The notes beneath the pieces are model-generated. The model saw only the letters and a list, made by a program, of their open reading frames with translations, did no database searches and had not been told where the DNA came from. From contig CAIKZO010000155.1 of NCBI GenBank assembly GCA_903832005.1, positions 1 through 51,790 on the forward strand: 51,790 nucleotides of DNA, given 5' to 3'. Made by a program: the position numbers and the translations under genes. The DNA is from Enhydrobacter aerosaccus (GTDB lineage Bacteria; Pseudomonadota; Alphaproteobacteria; Reyranellales; Reyranellaceae). This document shows, piece by piece, positions 38,088-46,532 of the stretch (its first letter is position 1; the number at the start of each line of letters is the position of its first letter).

Positions 38088-38891
38088 ATGAAGCGGACGT
38101 TGCTCTCGATCGGTGTTCTCGCGGCCTCTCTTTTTGCCCACCAAGCTTTCGCGCAGGCGCCGGACATGTCGCTGACGCGCATCGATTGCGGCACGCCTGC
38201 CGCGCCGACCGCCGTGAACCAGCGCTTCTCGGACACTTACTCCCTGGGCGACCTGAAGGTGCTGTTCACCTACAGCTGCTACGTCATCAAGCACGGCGAC
38301 GATTACCTGCTGTGGGACACCGGCCAGCCGATGAACGCGCCCAAGGTCAGCATCGTCGACCAGCTGGCCAAGCTCAATCTCAAGCCCGAGCAGATCAAGT
38401 ACGTCGGCATCAGCCACTATCACGGCGATCACACCGGCCAGGTCGCCTCGTTTCCCAAGTCGACCCTACTGATCGGCAAGGGCGACTGGGATGGCATCAG
38501 TGCGCCGAAGCCGGCGGAAGGTATTCCAACCGCGCAGTTCGCGAGCTGGATCAAGGGCGACAGCAAGGTCGAGCCGGTGCCGACCGATAAGGACGTGTTC
38601 GGCGACGGCACCGTGATGATGCTCTACACGCCCGGTCACACGCCCGGCCATCACAGCCTGCTGGTCAAGCTGCCGACGATGGGCGCCGTGTTCATCAGCG
38701 GCGATCTCATGCACTTCCACGAGAACTACGACACCAACGGCGTGCCGTGGTTCAACTACGACCGCGCGCAGACGCTGGCCTCGCTCGACCGCGCCAAGAA
38801 GATCGTGGCGGCGACCAAGGCGACCGTCATCATTCAGCATGACGCCCGCGACATCGACAAGCTCCCCGCCTTCCCTGCCGGCGCGAAGTAA
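38088..38891 (+). CDS. Periplasmic metallo-beta-lactamase-fold hydrolase (AHL-lactonase-like)
   Basis: This 267-aa protein has a signal peptide (LLSIGVLAASLFAHQAFA) and the binuclear zinc motif SHYHGDHTGQ near residues 103-112. Other ligands are in TPGHTPGHHSLL near 180-191 and SGDLMHFHEN near 202-211 (bridging aspartate) and the late histidine in IIQHDARD near 248-255. This ligand pattern is shared with N-acyl-homoserine-lactone lactonases, but the export signal and neighbours do not settle the substrate. AGGGGGA precedes the ATG at 38088. It is divergent from the peptidoglycan-binding gene. Confidence 0.85.
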   Translation: MKRTLLSIGVLAASLFAHQAFAQAPDMSLTRIDCGTPAAPTAVNQRFSDTYSLGDLKVLFTYSCYVIKHGDDYLLWDTGQPMNAPKVSIVDQLAKLNLKPEQIKYVGISHYHGDHTGQVASFPKSTLLIGKGDWDGISAPKPAEGIPTAQFASWIKGDSKVEPVPTDKDVFGDGTVMMLYTPGHTPGHHSLLVKLPTMGAVFISGDLMHFHENYDTNGVPWFNYDRAQTLASLDRAKKIVAATKATVIIQHDARDIDKLPAFPAGAK

Positions 38892-38893
38892 CG

Positions 38894-39598
38894 CTAGGCT
38901 AGAACGCCGCGAAACGCCTCTTCGAGGCGTACCGGCTTGATCTCAGGCGGCCGCGTCGACTGAAGCTCGACGAGGCCGACGAGATGCGTGAGCATCAGCT
39001 TCGCCGCCTTGTCCGCCTTGCCTGTCAGGATCGCCTCGGCAATGTCGCCGTGGTCGTGCGGGCCGGCACAGTTGTGAAGCTGCTGCGGCGCCGCCAGCGA
39101 GAAGTGCATCGTCGAGCGCGTCAGCAGCCCGCGCAGCAGCTTGGTCAGTTCGTCGTTGCCACAAAGTTCGGCCAACAGGATATGGAACTCGCCCGACAGG
39201 GCGAAGGCCCGGCCGCGGTCCTCGATCTTGAGCGCCGCCTTCTCTTCCGCGATATGCGCCTTCAGCCGCTTGGCGGCGGGCGCGGTGTGATCCTCGCTCA
39301 ATCGCCGCACGATCGCGGCCTCCAGCATCGAGCGCACGTCGTAGATCTCGCGCATCTCCTCGACCGTGAGCGACGGCACGAAGGTGCCTCGGTTGGGCAC
39401 CGACGTCAGCCAGCCCTCGTGCACCAGCCGGTGCAGCGCCTTGCGCACCCGCTCGCGGCTGACCTTGAGCACGCGCGCAAGCGCCGGCTCCTGAAGCTTG
39501 GTGCCGGGTGCCAGCCGGCCCAGGTGCATCGCACGACGGATCGCGCCGTAGACGGCCTCGTCGGCCGCGACGTTTCCTTTGCGCGGCTTACGCGGCAT
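38894..39598 (-). CDS. GntR-family transcriptional regulator (FadR-like C-terminus)
   Basis: This 234-aa protein has an N-terminal winged helix-turn-helix (about residues 12-75, AIRRAMHLGRLAPGTKLQEP, then ARVLKVSRERVRKALHRL) and an all-helical FCD ligand domain (about 85-215) with DVRSMLEAAIVRRL and the metal/ligand histidines in GEFHILLAELCGN. GGAGGAG sits before the ATG at 39598. Its start overlaps the M20 amidohydrolase stop by 11 bp, so it is made with that enzyme. It is the obvious candidate regulator of the ureide cluster and of the palindromes at 40894-40924. Confidence 0.9.
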   Translation of the reverse strand: MPRKPRKGNVAADEAVYGAIRRAMHLGRLAPGTKLQEPALARVLKVSRERVRKALHRLVHEGWLTSVPNRGTFVPSLTVEEMREIYDVRSMLEAAIVRRLSEDHTAPAAKRLKAHIAEEKAALKIEDRGRAFALSGEFHILLAELCGNDELTKLLRGLLTRSTMHFSLAAPQQLHNCAGPHDHGDIAEAILTGKADKAAKLMLTHLVGLVELQSTRPPEIKPVRLEEAFRGVLA

Positions 39599-40868
39599 CG
39601 ATCTCCTCCACCGCGGCAACCAGCAGCTTGAGGCCGAGCGCAAAGTCGGCGAGTTCCATCGCCTCGTCCGGATTGTGGCTGCCGTGCTCGTTGCGGATGA
39701 AGATCATCGCCGTCGGCACGCCCATGATGCCGAACACCGCCGAATCGTGACCGGCGCCGCTCGCCATCGACAGGTTGGGAATCCCGATCTCCTTCGCGAG
39801 CCGTTCCAGCCGCGCTCGATGACCCTTGTCGATCGGCCCGGGCTTGGCATTAGTGAAAACACCCAGGTCGATCCTGACTCCGCGCCGCGTGCCGATCTCA
39901 TCCGCGAGGGCACGCAGGTCGCGGTCGACCGCCAGCAGAACGTCGTTGTCTTGGCTGCGGATATCCAGGGTGAAGCGGATCTCGCCCGGGATCTTGGTCA
40001 TGGTGTGGACGGCCGTGTCGGTATGGAACTGGCCGACAGTGGCGACCAGGTCGATGCCTGCCATCTCGCGCGCGATCCACAGTTCTTCCAGGCGCGACAC
40101 GAATTCGACACCGGCCAGCAGCGCATCGTTGCGCGACTCGCGCGGCTCGGCGCCGGCATGGCCGTAGCGGCCGACGATGTGGCAGTGCTTGTACCGCAGG
40201 TTGCCACGGATGCCGGTGACGACGCCGACCGGCAGCCGCTTCGCCACGAGCACGGGCCCCTGCTCGATATGCAGCTCGAGGAAGCAACGGATATTCTTTG
40301 GATCGAGCTGAGGCTCGCCGGCCCGGATGCGCTCGGGCTCGAATCCCAGCTCCTTCATATGTTCGGCGAGCGACCGTCCGGTGTCGGGCCGCTTGCAGTC
40401 GTCGAGCGCTTCGGGCTCGAGCAGGCCAAACGCCATGCGACTGCCGGCGTAAGGCGCGGGAAACCAGGAGAGTTCCTCCGCGCGCACGCCCATCACGGTG
40501 ATGTCGTGCGTCGGCTGGCGACCGGCGCGGCGCCAGCGCGCCAGCATCGCCATGCCGGCCACGACGCCTGCCGCGCCGTCGTAGTTGCCGCCCTCGGGCA
40601 CCGAATCGAGATGCGAGCCGGTCATGATCGCGGGTAGCGATCGATCACGGCCCGGCAAGGTCAGGTAAAGATTGCCTGCCGCGTCGATGCGTTTCTCGAG
40701 GCCCAGCGTCTGGCCGATCCCTTGCATGAGGTCGTGCGCCATCTGCTCGCCCGCGCCGTAGGAAGCACGGGTGACGCCGAGGCGGCCTTTGGAATGGGTG
40801 CGGAGATGGTCGAACCACTGTCCGGCCAGCGCCGTTTCCGCTTCGAGATCGCTGTGGAGATCTGCCAT
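39588..40868 (-). CDS. M20-family amidohydrolase (allantoate amidohydrolase / N-carbamoyl-amino-acid hydrolase type)
   Basis: This 426-aa zinc enzyme hydrolyses carbamoyl or ureido groups. Metal ligands include H86 and D97 (GSHLDSVPEGGNYDGAAG), the glutamate pair in VRAEELSWF near 131, H200 in LELHIEQGP and the late histidine in NEHGSHNPDE. The family covers allantoate amidohydrolase, ureidoglycolate-type and N-carbamoyl-L-amino-acid hydrolases. The neighbouring allantoinase-type and ureidoglycolate lyase genes favour allantoate, by inference. The start at 40868 is chosen because longer readings run through the divergent promoter. It is co-translated with the GntR gene downstream. Confidence 0.87.
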   Translation of the reverse strand: MADLHSDLEAETALAGQWFDHLRTHSKGRLGVTRASYGAGEQMAHDLMQGIGQTLGLEKRIDAAGNLYLTLPGRDRSLPAIMTGSHLDSVPEGGNYDGAAGVVAGMAMLARWRRAGRQPTHDITVMGVRAEELSWFPAPYAGSRMAFGLLEPEALDDCKRPDTGRSLAEHMKELGFEPERIRAGEPQLDPKNIRCFLELHIEQGPVLVAKRLPVGVVTGIRGNLRYKHCHIVGRYGHAGAEPRESRNDALLAGVEFVSRLEELWIAREMAGIDLVATVGQFHTDTAVHTMTKIPGEIRFTLDIRSQDNDVLLAVDRDLRALADEIGTRRGVRIDLGVFTNAKPGPIDKGHRARLERLAKEIGIPNLSMASGAGHDSAVFGIMGVPTAMIFIRNEHGSHNPDEAMELADFALGLKLLVAAVEEIDAA

Positions 40869-40893
40869 GGGCCCACTGAGAGTTGACGAAATA

Positions 40894-40903
40894 ATGTGCA
40901 CAT
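40894..40903. promoter_or_regulatory. Operator-like palindrome, site 1
   Basis: ATGTGCACAT is a perfect 10-bp palindrome, extended to AATGTGCACATT here. It lies in the 69-bp gap between the divergent M20 amidohydrolase and deacetylase genes. With the identical site at 40915 it forms a pair whose centres are 21 bp apart, two helical turns. Dyads of this size suit a GntR-family dimer. Confidence 0.65.
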
Positions 40904-40914
40904 TCTGTCTGAAA

Positions 40915-40924
40915 ATGTGCACAT
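40915..40924. promoter_or_regulatory. Operator-like palindrome, site 2
   Basis: The second perfect ATGTGCACAT lies 14 bp before the deacetylase ATG and just upstream of its GGGAGGA ribosome-binding site. A bound protein here would block transcription or early elongation toward the ABC transporter side of the cluster. Confidence 0.65.
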
Positions 40925-40937
40925 CCGGGAGGATATC

Positions 40938-41852
40938 ATGCAAAGCACAGGCCAGCCGCGCGACCTCGTGGGTTATGGCGGATCGCCGCCGGCCTGGAAA
41001 CTTCCCGGCGGCGCCAAGCTCGCCGTCTCGATGGTGATCAACTTCGAGGAAGGCGCGGAGCTCTCCGTCAGCGACGGCGATGCGCAGGCGGAGAAGGTCT
41101 CTGAGGTAGTTAGCGTCGTGCCGCCCGGCCGCTGGGACCAGGGCAACGAGCAGATCTTCGCCTACGGCATGCGCGCCGGTGTCTGGCGCATGCTCGATGC
41201 GCTGGCCAAGCACAAGCGGCCGGCCACCTTCTATATGTGCGGCCGCGCCGTCGAGCGCCTGCCGCAGATCGCCAAGCGCGTCGTTGACGACGGCCACGAG
41301 GCCGCCTGCCACGGCTGGCTGTGGCGCAGCCACGCCGATTACACCGACATGGACACCGAGTTCCGCGACCTCGAGCGCTGCGTCCAGGTCATGAAAGACG
41401 CGACAGGCCAGCGCCCCCTGGGCTTTTTCAGCCGCGGCAGCGAGAGCCGCGAGACGCGCGCCATCCTGCGCGATCTCCATTTCACCTACGCCAGCAATGG
41501 CTTTGACGACGATCTGCCCTATTGGGACAAGTCGGATGCACGCCGTCCGCTGCTGGTCGTGCCCTATGCGCTCGACAGCAACGACATGAAGTTCTTCCAT
41601 CCCAACGGCTTCGTGCAGGCCGACGAGATGGTGGCCTATGTCCGCGACGCCATCGAGGTCCTGATCGAGGAAGGCGAGGCCGGCCGACCGAAGCTGTTGA
41701 ACATCGGCTGGCACCTGCGCATCGCCGGGCGCCCGGCGCGCTTCGCCGCCTTCAAGCGCGTGCTGGCGCTGCTCGACAGCTACGGCGACCGGATCTGGGT
41801 CGCTCGGCGGGACGAGATCGCCAGATCGTGGGCAGAGCAGTTTCCGGCTTAA
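40938..41852 (+). CDS. Polysaccharide deacetylase-family protein (PuuE-like, cluster copy 1)
   Basis: This 304-aa protein has the NodB-like barrel. LVGYGGSPPAWKLPGGAKLA near residues 9-28 and VINFEEGAELSVSDG near 32-46 closely resemble the N-terminus of PuuE-type allantoinases, and GHEAACHGWLWRSH near 118-131 holds the metal-binding histidines. A second related protein is encoded at 46529. The two may act on different ureides or related amides. GGGAGGA lies before the ATG at 40938. It starts the plus-strand part of the ureide cluster; the ABC ATPase follows after 50 bp. Confidence 0.85.
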   Translation: MQSTGQPRDLVGYGGSPPAWKLPGGAKLAVSMVINFEEGAELSVSDGDAQAEKVSEVVSVVPPGRWDQGNEQIFAYGMRAGVWRMLDALAKHKRPATFYMCGRAVERLPQIAKRVVDDGHEAACHGWLWRSHADYTDMDTEFRDLERCVQVMKDATGQRPLGFFSRGSESRETRAILRDLHFTYASNGFDDDLPYWDKSDARRPLLVVPYALDSNDMKFFHPNGFVQADEMVAYVRDAIEVLIEEGEAGRPKLLNIGWHLRIAGRPARFAAFKRVLALLDSYGDRIWVARRDEIARSWAEQFPA

Positions 41853-41902
41853 GGCGCGATTGGCATGCGGCTTGCGTTTGGGCCCATAAGGAGGCGCCCG
41901 GC

Positions 41903-42994
41903 GTGCAGGAAGCACTGAAACCCAAGGCAGCGCGCACGCTGGACGTCGAGGATTTGACGGTCCGCTACGGTTCGTCCGTGGCGGTCGATGGTGTGACGCT
42001 GGCGATCGAGCCCGGCGAGGTCGTGGCGCTGCTGGGACCGTCGGGCTGCGGCAAGAGCACGTTGCTGCGGGTCATCGCGGGCTTCGTGCGCCAGGCCGAA
42101 GGCCACGTGCGCGTCGACGGCGCCACCATCGACCACCTGCCGGCCAACCAGCGCAACATCGGCATCGTCTTCCAGAACTACGCCCTCTTCCCGCACATGA
42201 CGGTGGCGGAGAACGTGGCCTATGGGCTGCGGGCCCGTGGCGCGCGCGGGCCCGACGTGGCGGCAAAGGTGAACCGCTTCCTCGAGACGGTGCAGCTGGG
42301 CGGCTTCCGCGAGCGCCTGCCGCGTCAGCTCTCCGGCGGCCAGCAGCAACGCGTGGCGCTGGCCCGCGCGCTCGCCGTCGAGCCGTCTATCCTGCTGCTC
42401 GACGAGCCCTTCGCCGCGCTCGACCGCAACCTGCGGCTCGACATGCAGATCGAGGTGAAGCGCCTGCAGCGCACGCTCGGCCTCACCACCATCCTCGTGA
42501 CCCACGACCAGGACGAGGCGATGAGCGTCGCCGACCGCATCGCCGTCATGAACAAGGGCAAGGTCGAGCAGTTCGACACGCCGGTCGCGATCTACGACCG
42601 GCCGCAGACTCTGTTCGTGAACGGCTTCATCGGCACGACCAATCTGATGACCGGAAAGATCGTGTCGGTCGAGAGCGGCGCGGCCAGCGTCGCCCTCGAT
42701 GCTGGGGCCACTCTGCGCCTGCCATCGCAGGGCCTCTCAGCCGGCACCGCCGTTCTGTTGTCCGTGCGGCCCGAGCAACTCGTGCTGTCCACTATTCCCG
42801 GCCTCGCGCATTGGAAGATCGAGCCCGGTCTCAGCCTGCCGCTCGGCAGCCAGCTCGTGCACGAGGCCCGCACCGCCGACGGCGTCGCGCTGAAGATCGT
42901 CGAGCCGCGTCTTGCAGCACCAGCGCCCGCAGGCCGTCTTTATTGCGGCCTCTCGGCGGACGCCCGTCCGTCTTTGTTTCCCCATCACGCGTAA
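41903..42994 (+). CDS. ABC transporter ATPase (PotA-like)
   Basis: This 363-aa ATPase has Walker A GPSGCGKST (about residues 45-53), Q-loop VFQNYALFPHMTVAENV near 90, signature LSGGQQQRVALARALA near 142, Walker B ILLLDEPFAALD near 163 and a TOBE domain at the C-terminus (SVRPEQL near 290). The start is a GTG at 41903, set by AAGGAGG eight bases before. It is the first component of a polyamine/opine-type importer (ATPase-binding protein-permease-permease). A ureide substrate such as allantoin is inferred from the enzymes around it. Confidence 0.92.
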   Translation: MQEALKPKAARTLDVEDLTVRYGSSVAVDGVTLAIEPGEVVALLGPSGCGKSTLLRVIAGFVRQAEGHVRVDGATIDHLPANQRNIGIVFQNYALFPHMTVAENVAYGLRARGARGPDVAAKVNRFLETVQLGGFRERLPRQLSGGQQQRVALARALAVEPSILLLDEPFAALDRNLRLDMQIEVKRLQRTLGLTTILVTHDQDEAMSVADRIAVMNKGKVEQFDTPVAIYDRPQTLFVNGFIGTTNLMTGKIVSVESGAASVALDAGATLRLPSQGLSAGTAVLLSVRPEQLVLSTIPGLAHWKIEPGLSLPLGSQLVHEARTADGVALKIVEPRLAAPAPAGRLYCGLSADARPSLFPHHA

Positions 42995-43024
42995 CGAGTC
43001 CCCCTGACAACCACGGAGAGACAC

Positions 43025-44044
43025 ATGTTCAACCGCAGAAGCCTGCTGACCGGCGCCACCGCGCTGGGCGGCGCCTCCCTCCTCCCGATGATGGCGTGGG
43101 CCAAGGGCGGTCTTGCCGCCGGCATCTATCCAGGTCCGTGGGAAGACGCCTATCGCGCCATCGTCCAGCCGGCGCTGAAGAAGGCCTACGACATCGACCT
43201 CGAGTTCGCCTCGCTGTTCGCGGTCGACGAGATCGCCAAGCTCAAGGCCTCGCGCGGCGCGCCGCCTTTCGACGCGCTGGTGCTCGATCCCGGCCCGCGC
43301 ATCACCGCGATCGAAGGCGGCCTGCTGGAGAAGTTCGATCCCAAGAAGCTGACCAACGCCTCCAAGCTGCCGCCGTCCTTCCTCGACCAGTGGGGCGTCT
43401 GCGTCTCCGCGCAGGTCGTCGGTATCGCCTACAATCCGAAAAAGGTGCCCGCGCCCAAGGGCTGGGGTGATCTGTTGAAGGATCCCTGGGTATCGCGCCT
43501 CGGCCTTTCCGGCTTCCAGACGACGTTCGGCACGGTGGCGCTGATCGAGCTCGCCAAGGTGTTCGGCGGCTCGGAGACCAACGTCGAGCCGGCCATGGTT
43601 GAACTGAAGAAGGTGCTGCCCAAGGTCGCCGCCGTCGGCCAGCCGGCCGCCATGCCCGGGCTCTTCCAGCAAGGCCAGTGCGACGTGATGTTCACGAACA
43701 CGCAGGTGGTCGCGATCCTGAAGGGCAAAGGCGTCGACATCGAGTTCGTGAAGCCGGAAACGGGCGCGATCGCGTTCTATAATACCTTCCACATCTCCAA
43801 GGGCTCCGAGCAGGTCGAGAACGCCTACAAGTATTTCGACACGATCATCAGCAAGGACGTGCAGACCGCGCTGATGCAGCCGCCGTTCAGCTTCGTGCCG
43901 GCGAACAAGGAAGTCGTGCTCGCGCCCGACCTGCCGCTGAAGAGCCTCGAGGAGTTCTCGGGCTTCGTCGTGCACGACTGGGCCAAGATCAATCCGCTGC
44001 GCGCGGCCTGGATCGAGAAGTTCAACAAGGACATGGCCAAGTGA
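43025..44044 (+). CDS. ABC transporter substrate-binding protein (PotD-like)
   Basis: This 339-aa periplasmic binding protein has an N-terminal NRRSLLTGATALGGASLLPM signal with a twin arginine, cleavage near AWAKG at residue 27. The mature part has the extracellular solute-binding family 1/PotD pattern (GIYPGPWEDAYRAIVQPALK, LGLSGFQTTFGTVALIELAK). Specificity residues cannot be read off. It follows the ATPase gene after 30 bp, and its stop overlaps the first permease start (GTGA). Confidence 0.9.
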   Translation: MFNRRSLLTGATALGGASLLPMMAWAKGGLAAGIYPGPWEDAYRAIVQPALKKAYDIDLEFASLFAVDEIAKLKASRGAPPFDALVLDPGPRITAIEGGLLEKFDPKKLTNASKLPPSFLDQWGVCVSAQVVGIAYNPKKVPAPKGWGDLLKDPWVSRLGLSGFQTTFGTVALIELAKVFGGSETNVEPAMVELKKVLPKVAAVGQPAAMPGLFQQGQCDVMFTNTQVVAILKGKGVDIEFVKPETGAIAFYNTFHISKGSEQVENAYKYFDTIISKDVQTALMQPPFSFVPANKEVVLAPDLPLKSLEEFSGFVVHDWAKINPLRAAWIEKFNKDMAK

Positions 44045-44883
44045 CACTGAAGCCGGCCGAGTGGCAGCTCGCGCTGCCGCTCGGCCTCGCTTTCGCGTCT
44101 TTGTTCCTGGCGCCGTTCCTGCTGCTGTTCGGTGTCAGCTTCTTCAACGACGACCAGATCACCCAGCCGGGCTTTGGCCAGTGGATCAAGTTTTTCGGCG
44201 ATCCCTTTCATTACAAGGTGATCGCCGACACGCTGCTGCTGGGCGTGAAGACCGTGGCCGCCACGGTAATCGTGGGCTATCCGCTGGCGCTGGTGTTCAT
44301 CGACTTGGGCCCGCGCCTGCAGCGCGTGCTGATCTTCATCATCGTGATGCCGCTGCTCTTGTCCGTCGTTGTCCGCACCTTCGCCTGGATCGTCGTGCTA
44401 GGCCGCGAAGGCGTGATCAACACGCTGCTGCTCCATCTCGGCGTGATCTCCGAGCCGCTGCGCCTGCTGCAGACCGAGCTCGGGCTGGTGATCTCGATGA
44501 CGCAGATCGAGATGCCGTTGATGCTGCTGCCGCTGATCAGCGTGATGTCGCGCATCGAGCCCAATTTGCGCGACGCCTCTGCAGCGCTGGGCGCCTCGCG
44601 CTGGCGCACGCTTTTCACCGTGATCGTGCCGCTCAGCATGCCCGGCCTGATCGCGGGCTGCCTGCTGGTCTTCGCCAGCTCGACCACCGCCTTTATCTCG
44701 CAGAGCATCATCGGCGGCGTGCGGCTGATCTACCTGCCGCTGCTGATCTGGCAACAGTCGCTGGTCGTCTTCAACTGGCCCTTCGCGGCGGTCACGTCGC
44801 TGGCGCTGCTGGTCTCCGTGCTCTCGGTCATCGCCGCGCTGTCCTATCTCGGCCGGCGCGCGGGCGGTGCGATCCATGGTTAG
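44041..44883 (+). CDS. ABC transporter permease (PotB-like)
   Basis: This 280-aa inner-membrane protein has six predicted helices, the first near residues 10-32 (LALPLGLAFASLFLAPFLLL). The EAA motif LRDASAALGASRWRTLFTVI lies near 177-196. The GTG start at 44041 overlaps the binding-protein stop. With the next gene it forms the transmembrane channel. Confidence 0.92.
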   Translation: MTLKPAEWQLALPLGLAFASLFLAPFLLLFGVSFFNDDQITQPGFGQWIKFFGDPFHYKVIADTLLLGVKTVAATVIVGYPLALVFIDLGPRLQRVLIFIIVMPLLLSVVVRTFAWIVVLGREGVINTLLLHLGVISEPLRLLQTELGLVISMTQIEMPLMLLPLISVMSRIEPNLRDASAALGASRWRTLFTVIVPLSMPGLIAGCLLVFASSTTAFISQSIIGGVRLIYLPLLIWQQSLVVFNWPFAAVTSLALLVSVLSVIAALSYLGRRAGGAIHG

Positions 44884-44888
44884 CGCAC

Positions 44889-45710
44889 ATGGGTAGGCGG
44901 CAAAGCTTCGCCGACATCTCCTACGGCTTCGTGATCGGCGCGATCGCGCTGCTCGCGGTCGTGATCATCGTGACGCCCGTGATCATCGTCGTGATCCTGT
45001 CCTTCACGGACCACCAGTCGCTGAAGTTCCCGCCGACCGGCTTCTCGCTGCAATGGTACCAACAGCTGTTCGACGAGAGCCAGTCGCGCCAGATCCACCG
45101 CGCCGCCGGCAACACGCTCGAGGTCGCGGCCCTGTCGACCCTGTTCGGCGTCGTGTTGGGCACGCTGGCGGCGCTGGGCCTGGCACGCAGCCGGTCGGTC
45201 GCGGCGCGCGTGGCCGACAGTTTCTTCCTGTCGCCGCTGGTCCTGCCCGGCATCGCCTTTGGCCTCGCGGCGCTGATGTACTTCACCCTGATCGGTATCC
45301 GCCCGTCGCTCGGCCTCGTGATCGCCGGCCACATGATCGTGACCGTGCCGTTCGTGGTGCGCACCACGACGGCCAGCCTCAGCCAGCTCGATCCGGCGCT
45401 GAACGATTCCTCGCAGAGCCTGGGGGCCAGTTGGTTCTACACCTTGCGCCGGGTCACCTTGCCGCTGATCTTCCCCGGCATCGCCGCCGGCGCGTTCCTG
45501 GCCTTCATGGCCTCGGTCGACAACGTGCCGGTGTCGCTGTTCCTGTCGACGGCGCGCACCGACATGCTGCCGATCCGCATGTGGGGCATGATGGAAGCCA
45601 CGCTCGACGTGCGGATCGCGGCCATCTCGGGCATCTTGATCACGGCGGCATTCCTGCTGATGCTGCTGATGGAATGGACGGTGGGACTGACCCGCCGCAT
45701 GCGCGACTAG
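44889..45710 (+). CDS. ABC transporter permease (PotC-like)
   Basis: This 273-aa inner-membrane protein has its first helix near residues 12-36 (FVIGAIALLAVVIIVTPVII). The EAA-type loop is LNDSSQSLGASWFYTLRRVT near 170-189. A long open frame exists upstream, but the part before 44889 is the shadow of the first permease; the ATG at 44889 gives a normal N-terminus although its ribosome-binding site is weak. ureidoglycolate lyase follows 11 bp after the stop. Confidence 0.9.
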   Translation: MGRRQSFADISYGFVIGAIALLAVVIIVTPVIIVVILSFTDHQSLKFPPTGFSLQWYQQLFDESQSRQIHRAAGNTLEVAALSTLFGVVLGTLAALGLARSRSVAARVADSFFLSPLVLPGIAFGLAALMYFTLIGIRPSLGLVIAGHMIVTVPFVVRTTTASLSQLDPALNDSSQSLGASWFYTLRRVTLPLIFPGIAAGAFLAFMASVDNVPVSLFLSTARTDMLPIRMWGMMEATLDVRIAAISGILITAAFLLMLLMEWTVGLTRRMRD

Positions 45711-45721
45711 GAAAGACGATC

Positions 45722-46195
45722 ATGGAAATCACGCCACAGCCGCTGACCAAGGAAGAATTCGCGCCGTTCGGCGACGTGATCGACGTGCCGAGCGAGGTCG
45801 GCCGCACCTATTACGAGGACGCGCTGGGCAACCTGCGCGACAAGGCCCATCCCAGCCTGTCGGTGAGCCTGAAGCAGGAGACGCCGGATCGGCCCCTGCT
45901 GGCCAAGTATCTCGAGCGCCACGAGTTCTCGTCGCAGACTTTCATTCCGCTCAATGTCTCGCGCTATCTCGTCGTGGTCGCGCCGCATGAGACGGAAGGC
46001 GTGCCCGACGTCGCCAAGGTCCGGGCGTTCATCGCCACCGGCAAGCAGGGCATCACCTACAAGCCCAATACCTGGCACTACGGCCTGACCGTGCTCGACC
46101 AGCCCGGCCAGTTCGCCGTGTTCATGTTCCGCGACGGCGGCAAGACCGACGAAGAGTTCGTGGATGTCGCCCCCTTCACCATCCGAATCCCCTGA
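45722..46195 (+). CDS. allA: Ureidoglycolate lyase
   Basis: This 157-aa cupin-like enzyme splits ureidoglycolate into glyoxylate and urea, the last step of allantoate breakdown. PQPLTKEEFAPFGDVID near residues 5-21 and FIATGKQGITYKPNTWHYGL near 102-121 are the family signatures, the latter with the catalytic metal or substrate residues. AGGAAAG precedes the ATG at 45722. The gene lies directly after the transporter and before the unknown small gene and puuE, which ties the whole group to ureide use. Confidence 0.9.
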   Translation: MEITPQPLTKEEFAPFGDVIDVPSEVGRTYYEDALGNLRDKAHPSLSVSLKQETPDRPLLAKYLERHEFSSQTFIPLNVSRYLVVVAPHETEGVPDVAKVRAFIATGKQGITYKPNTWHYGLTVLDQPGQFAVFMFRDGGKTDEEFVDVAPFTIRIP

Positions 46196-46199
46196 CCGC

Positions 46200-46532
46200 G
46201 TGCCAGATCGCGTGACTGAGATCCGGGACTGGCGGACCACCGAGGCCGCGCTGCTGGCCGCGCGCGCGAGCGGTGCCGCGCCCACGTTGGTCACGCCGCC
46301 CGACGCCGCCTCATTCTATGGCGCGGGCTATCTCGCAGCGCTGCAGGACAAGGCGCGCACGGAGTTCGCCGACGTGGCCTTCCGCCTGGTCGTCGATTGC
46401 GGCGACGCGGCGGGCCATGCGCTGGCCTGCCTGCGCGCCGGCGTGAAACTGATTTCCATGGAGCCGCCCAACGACAAGGTGGCCGACATCGCCCGCCAGA
46501 TGGGCGCCGAACTGGTGAGGAGACCGACATGA
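46200..46532 (+). CDS. Small conserved-looking protein of unknown function
   Basis: This protein of about 110 residues is not recognised. Its middle reads as alternating strands and helices: AAPTLVTPPDAASFYGAGYL, then FRLVVDCGDAAGHALACLRA and VKLISMEPPNDKVADIARQM, like a small alpha/beta (half-barrel or Rossmann-like) fold. The DCGD motif near residue 70 could be functional. It starts with GTG at 46200, four bases after the allA stop; a GTG at 46212 and an ATG at 46164 inside allA are alternatives. It overlaps puuE by ATGA. The tight packing suggests a role in ureide use that is not described by a known enzyme. Confidence 0.65.
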   Translation: MPDRVTEIRDWRTTEAALLAARASGAAPTLVTPPDAASFYGAGYLAALQDKARTEFADVAFRLVVDCGDAAGHALACLRAGVKLISMEPPNDKVADIARQMGAELVRRPT

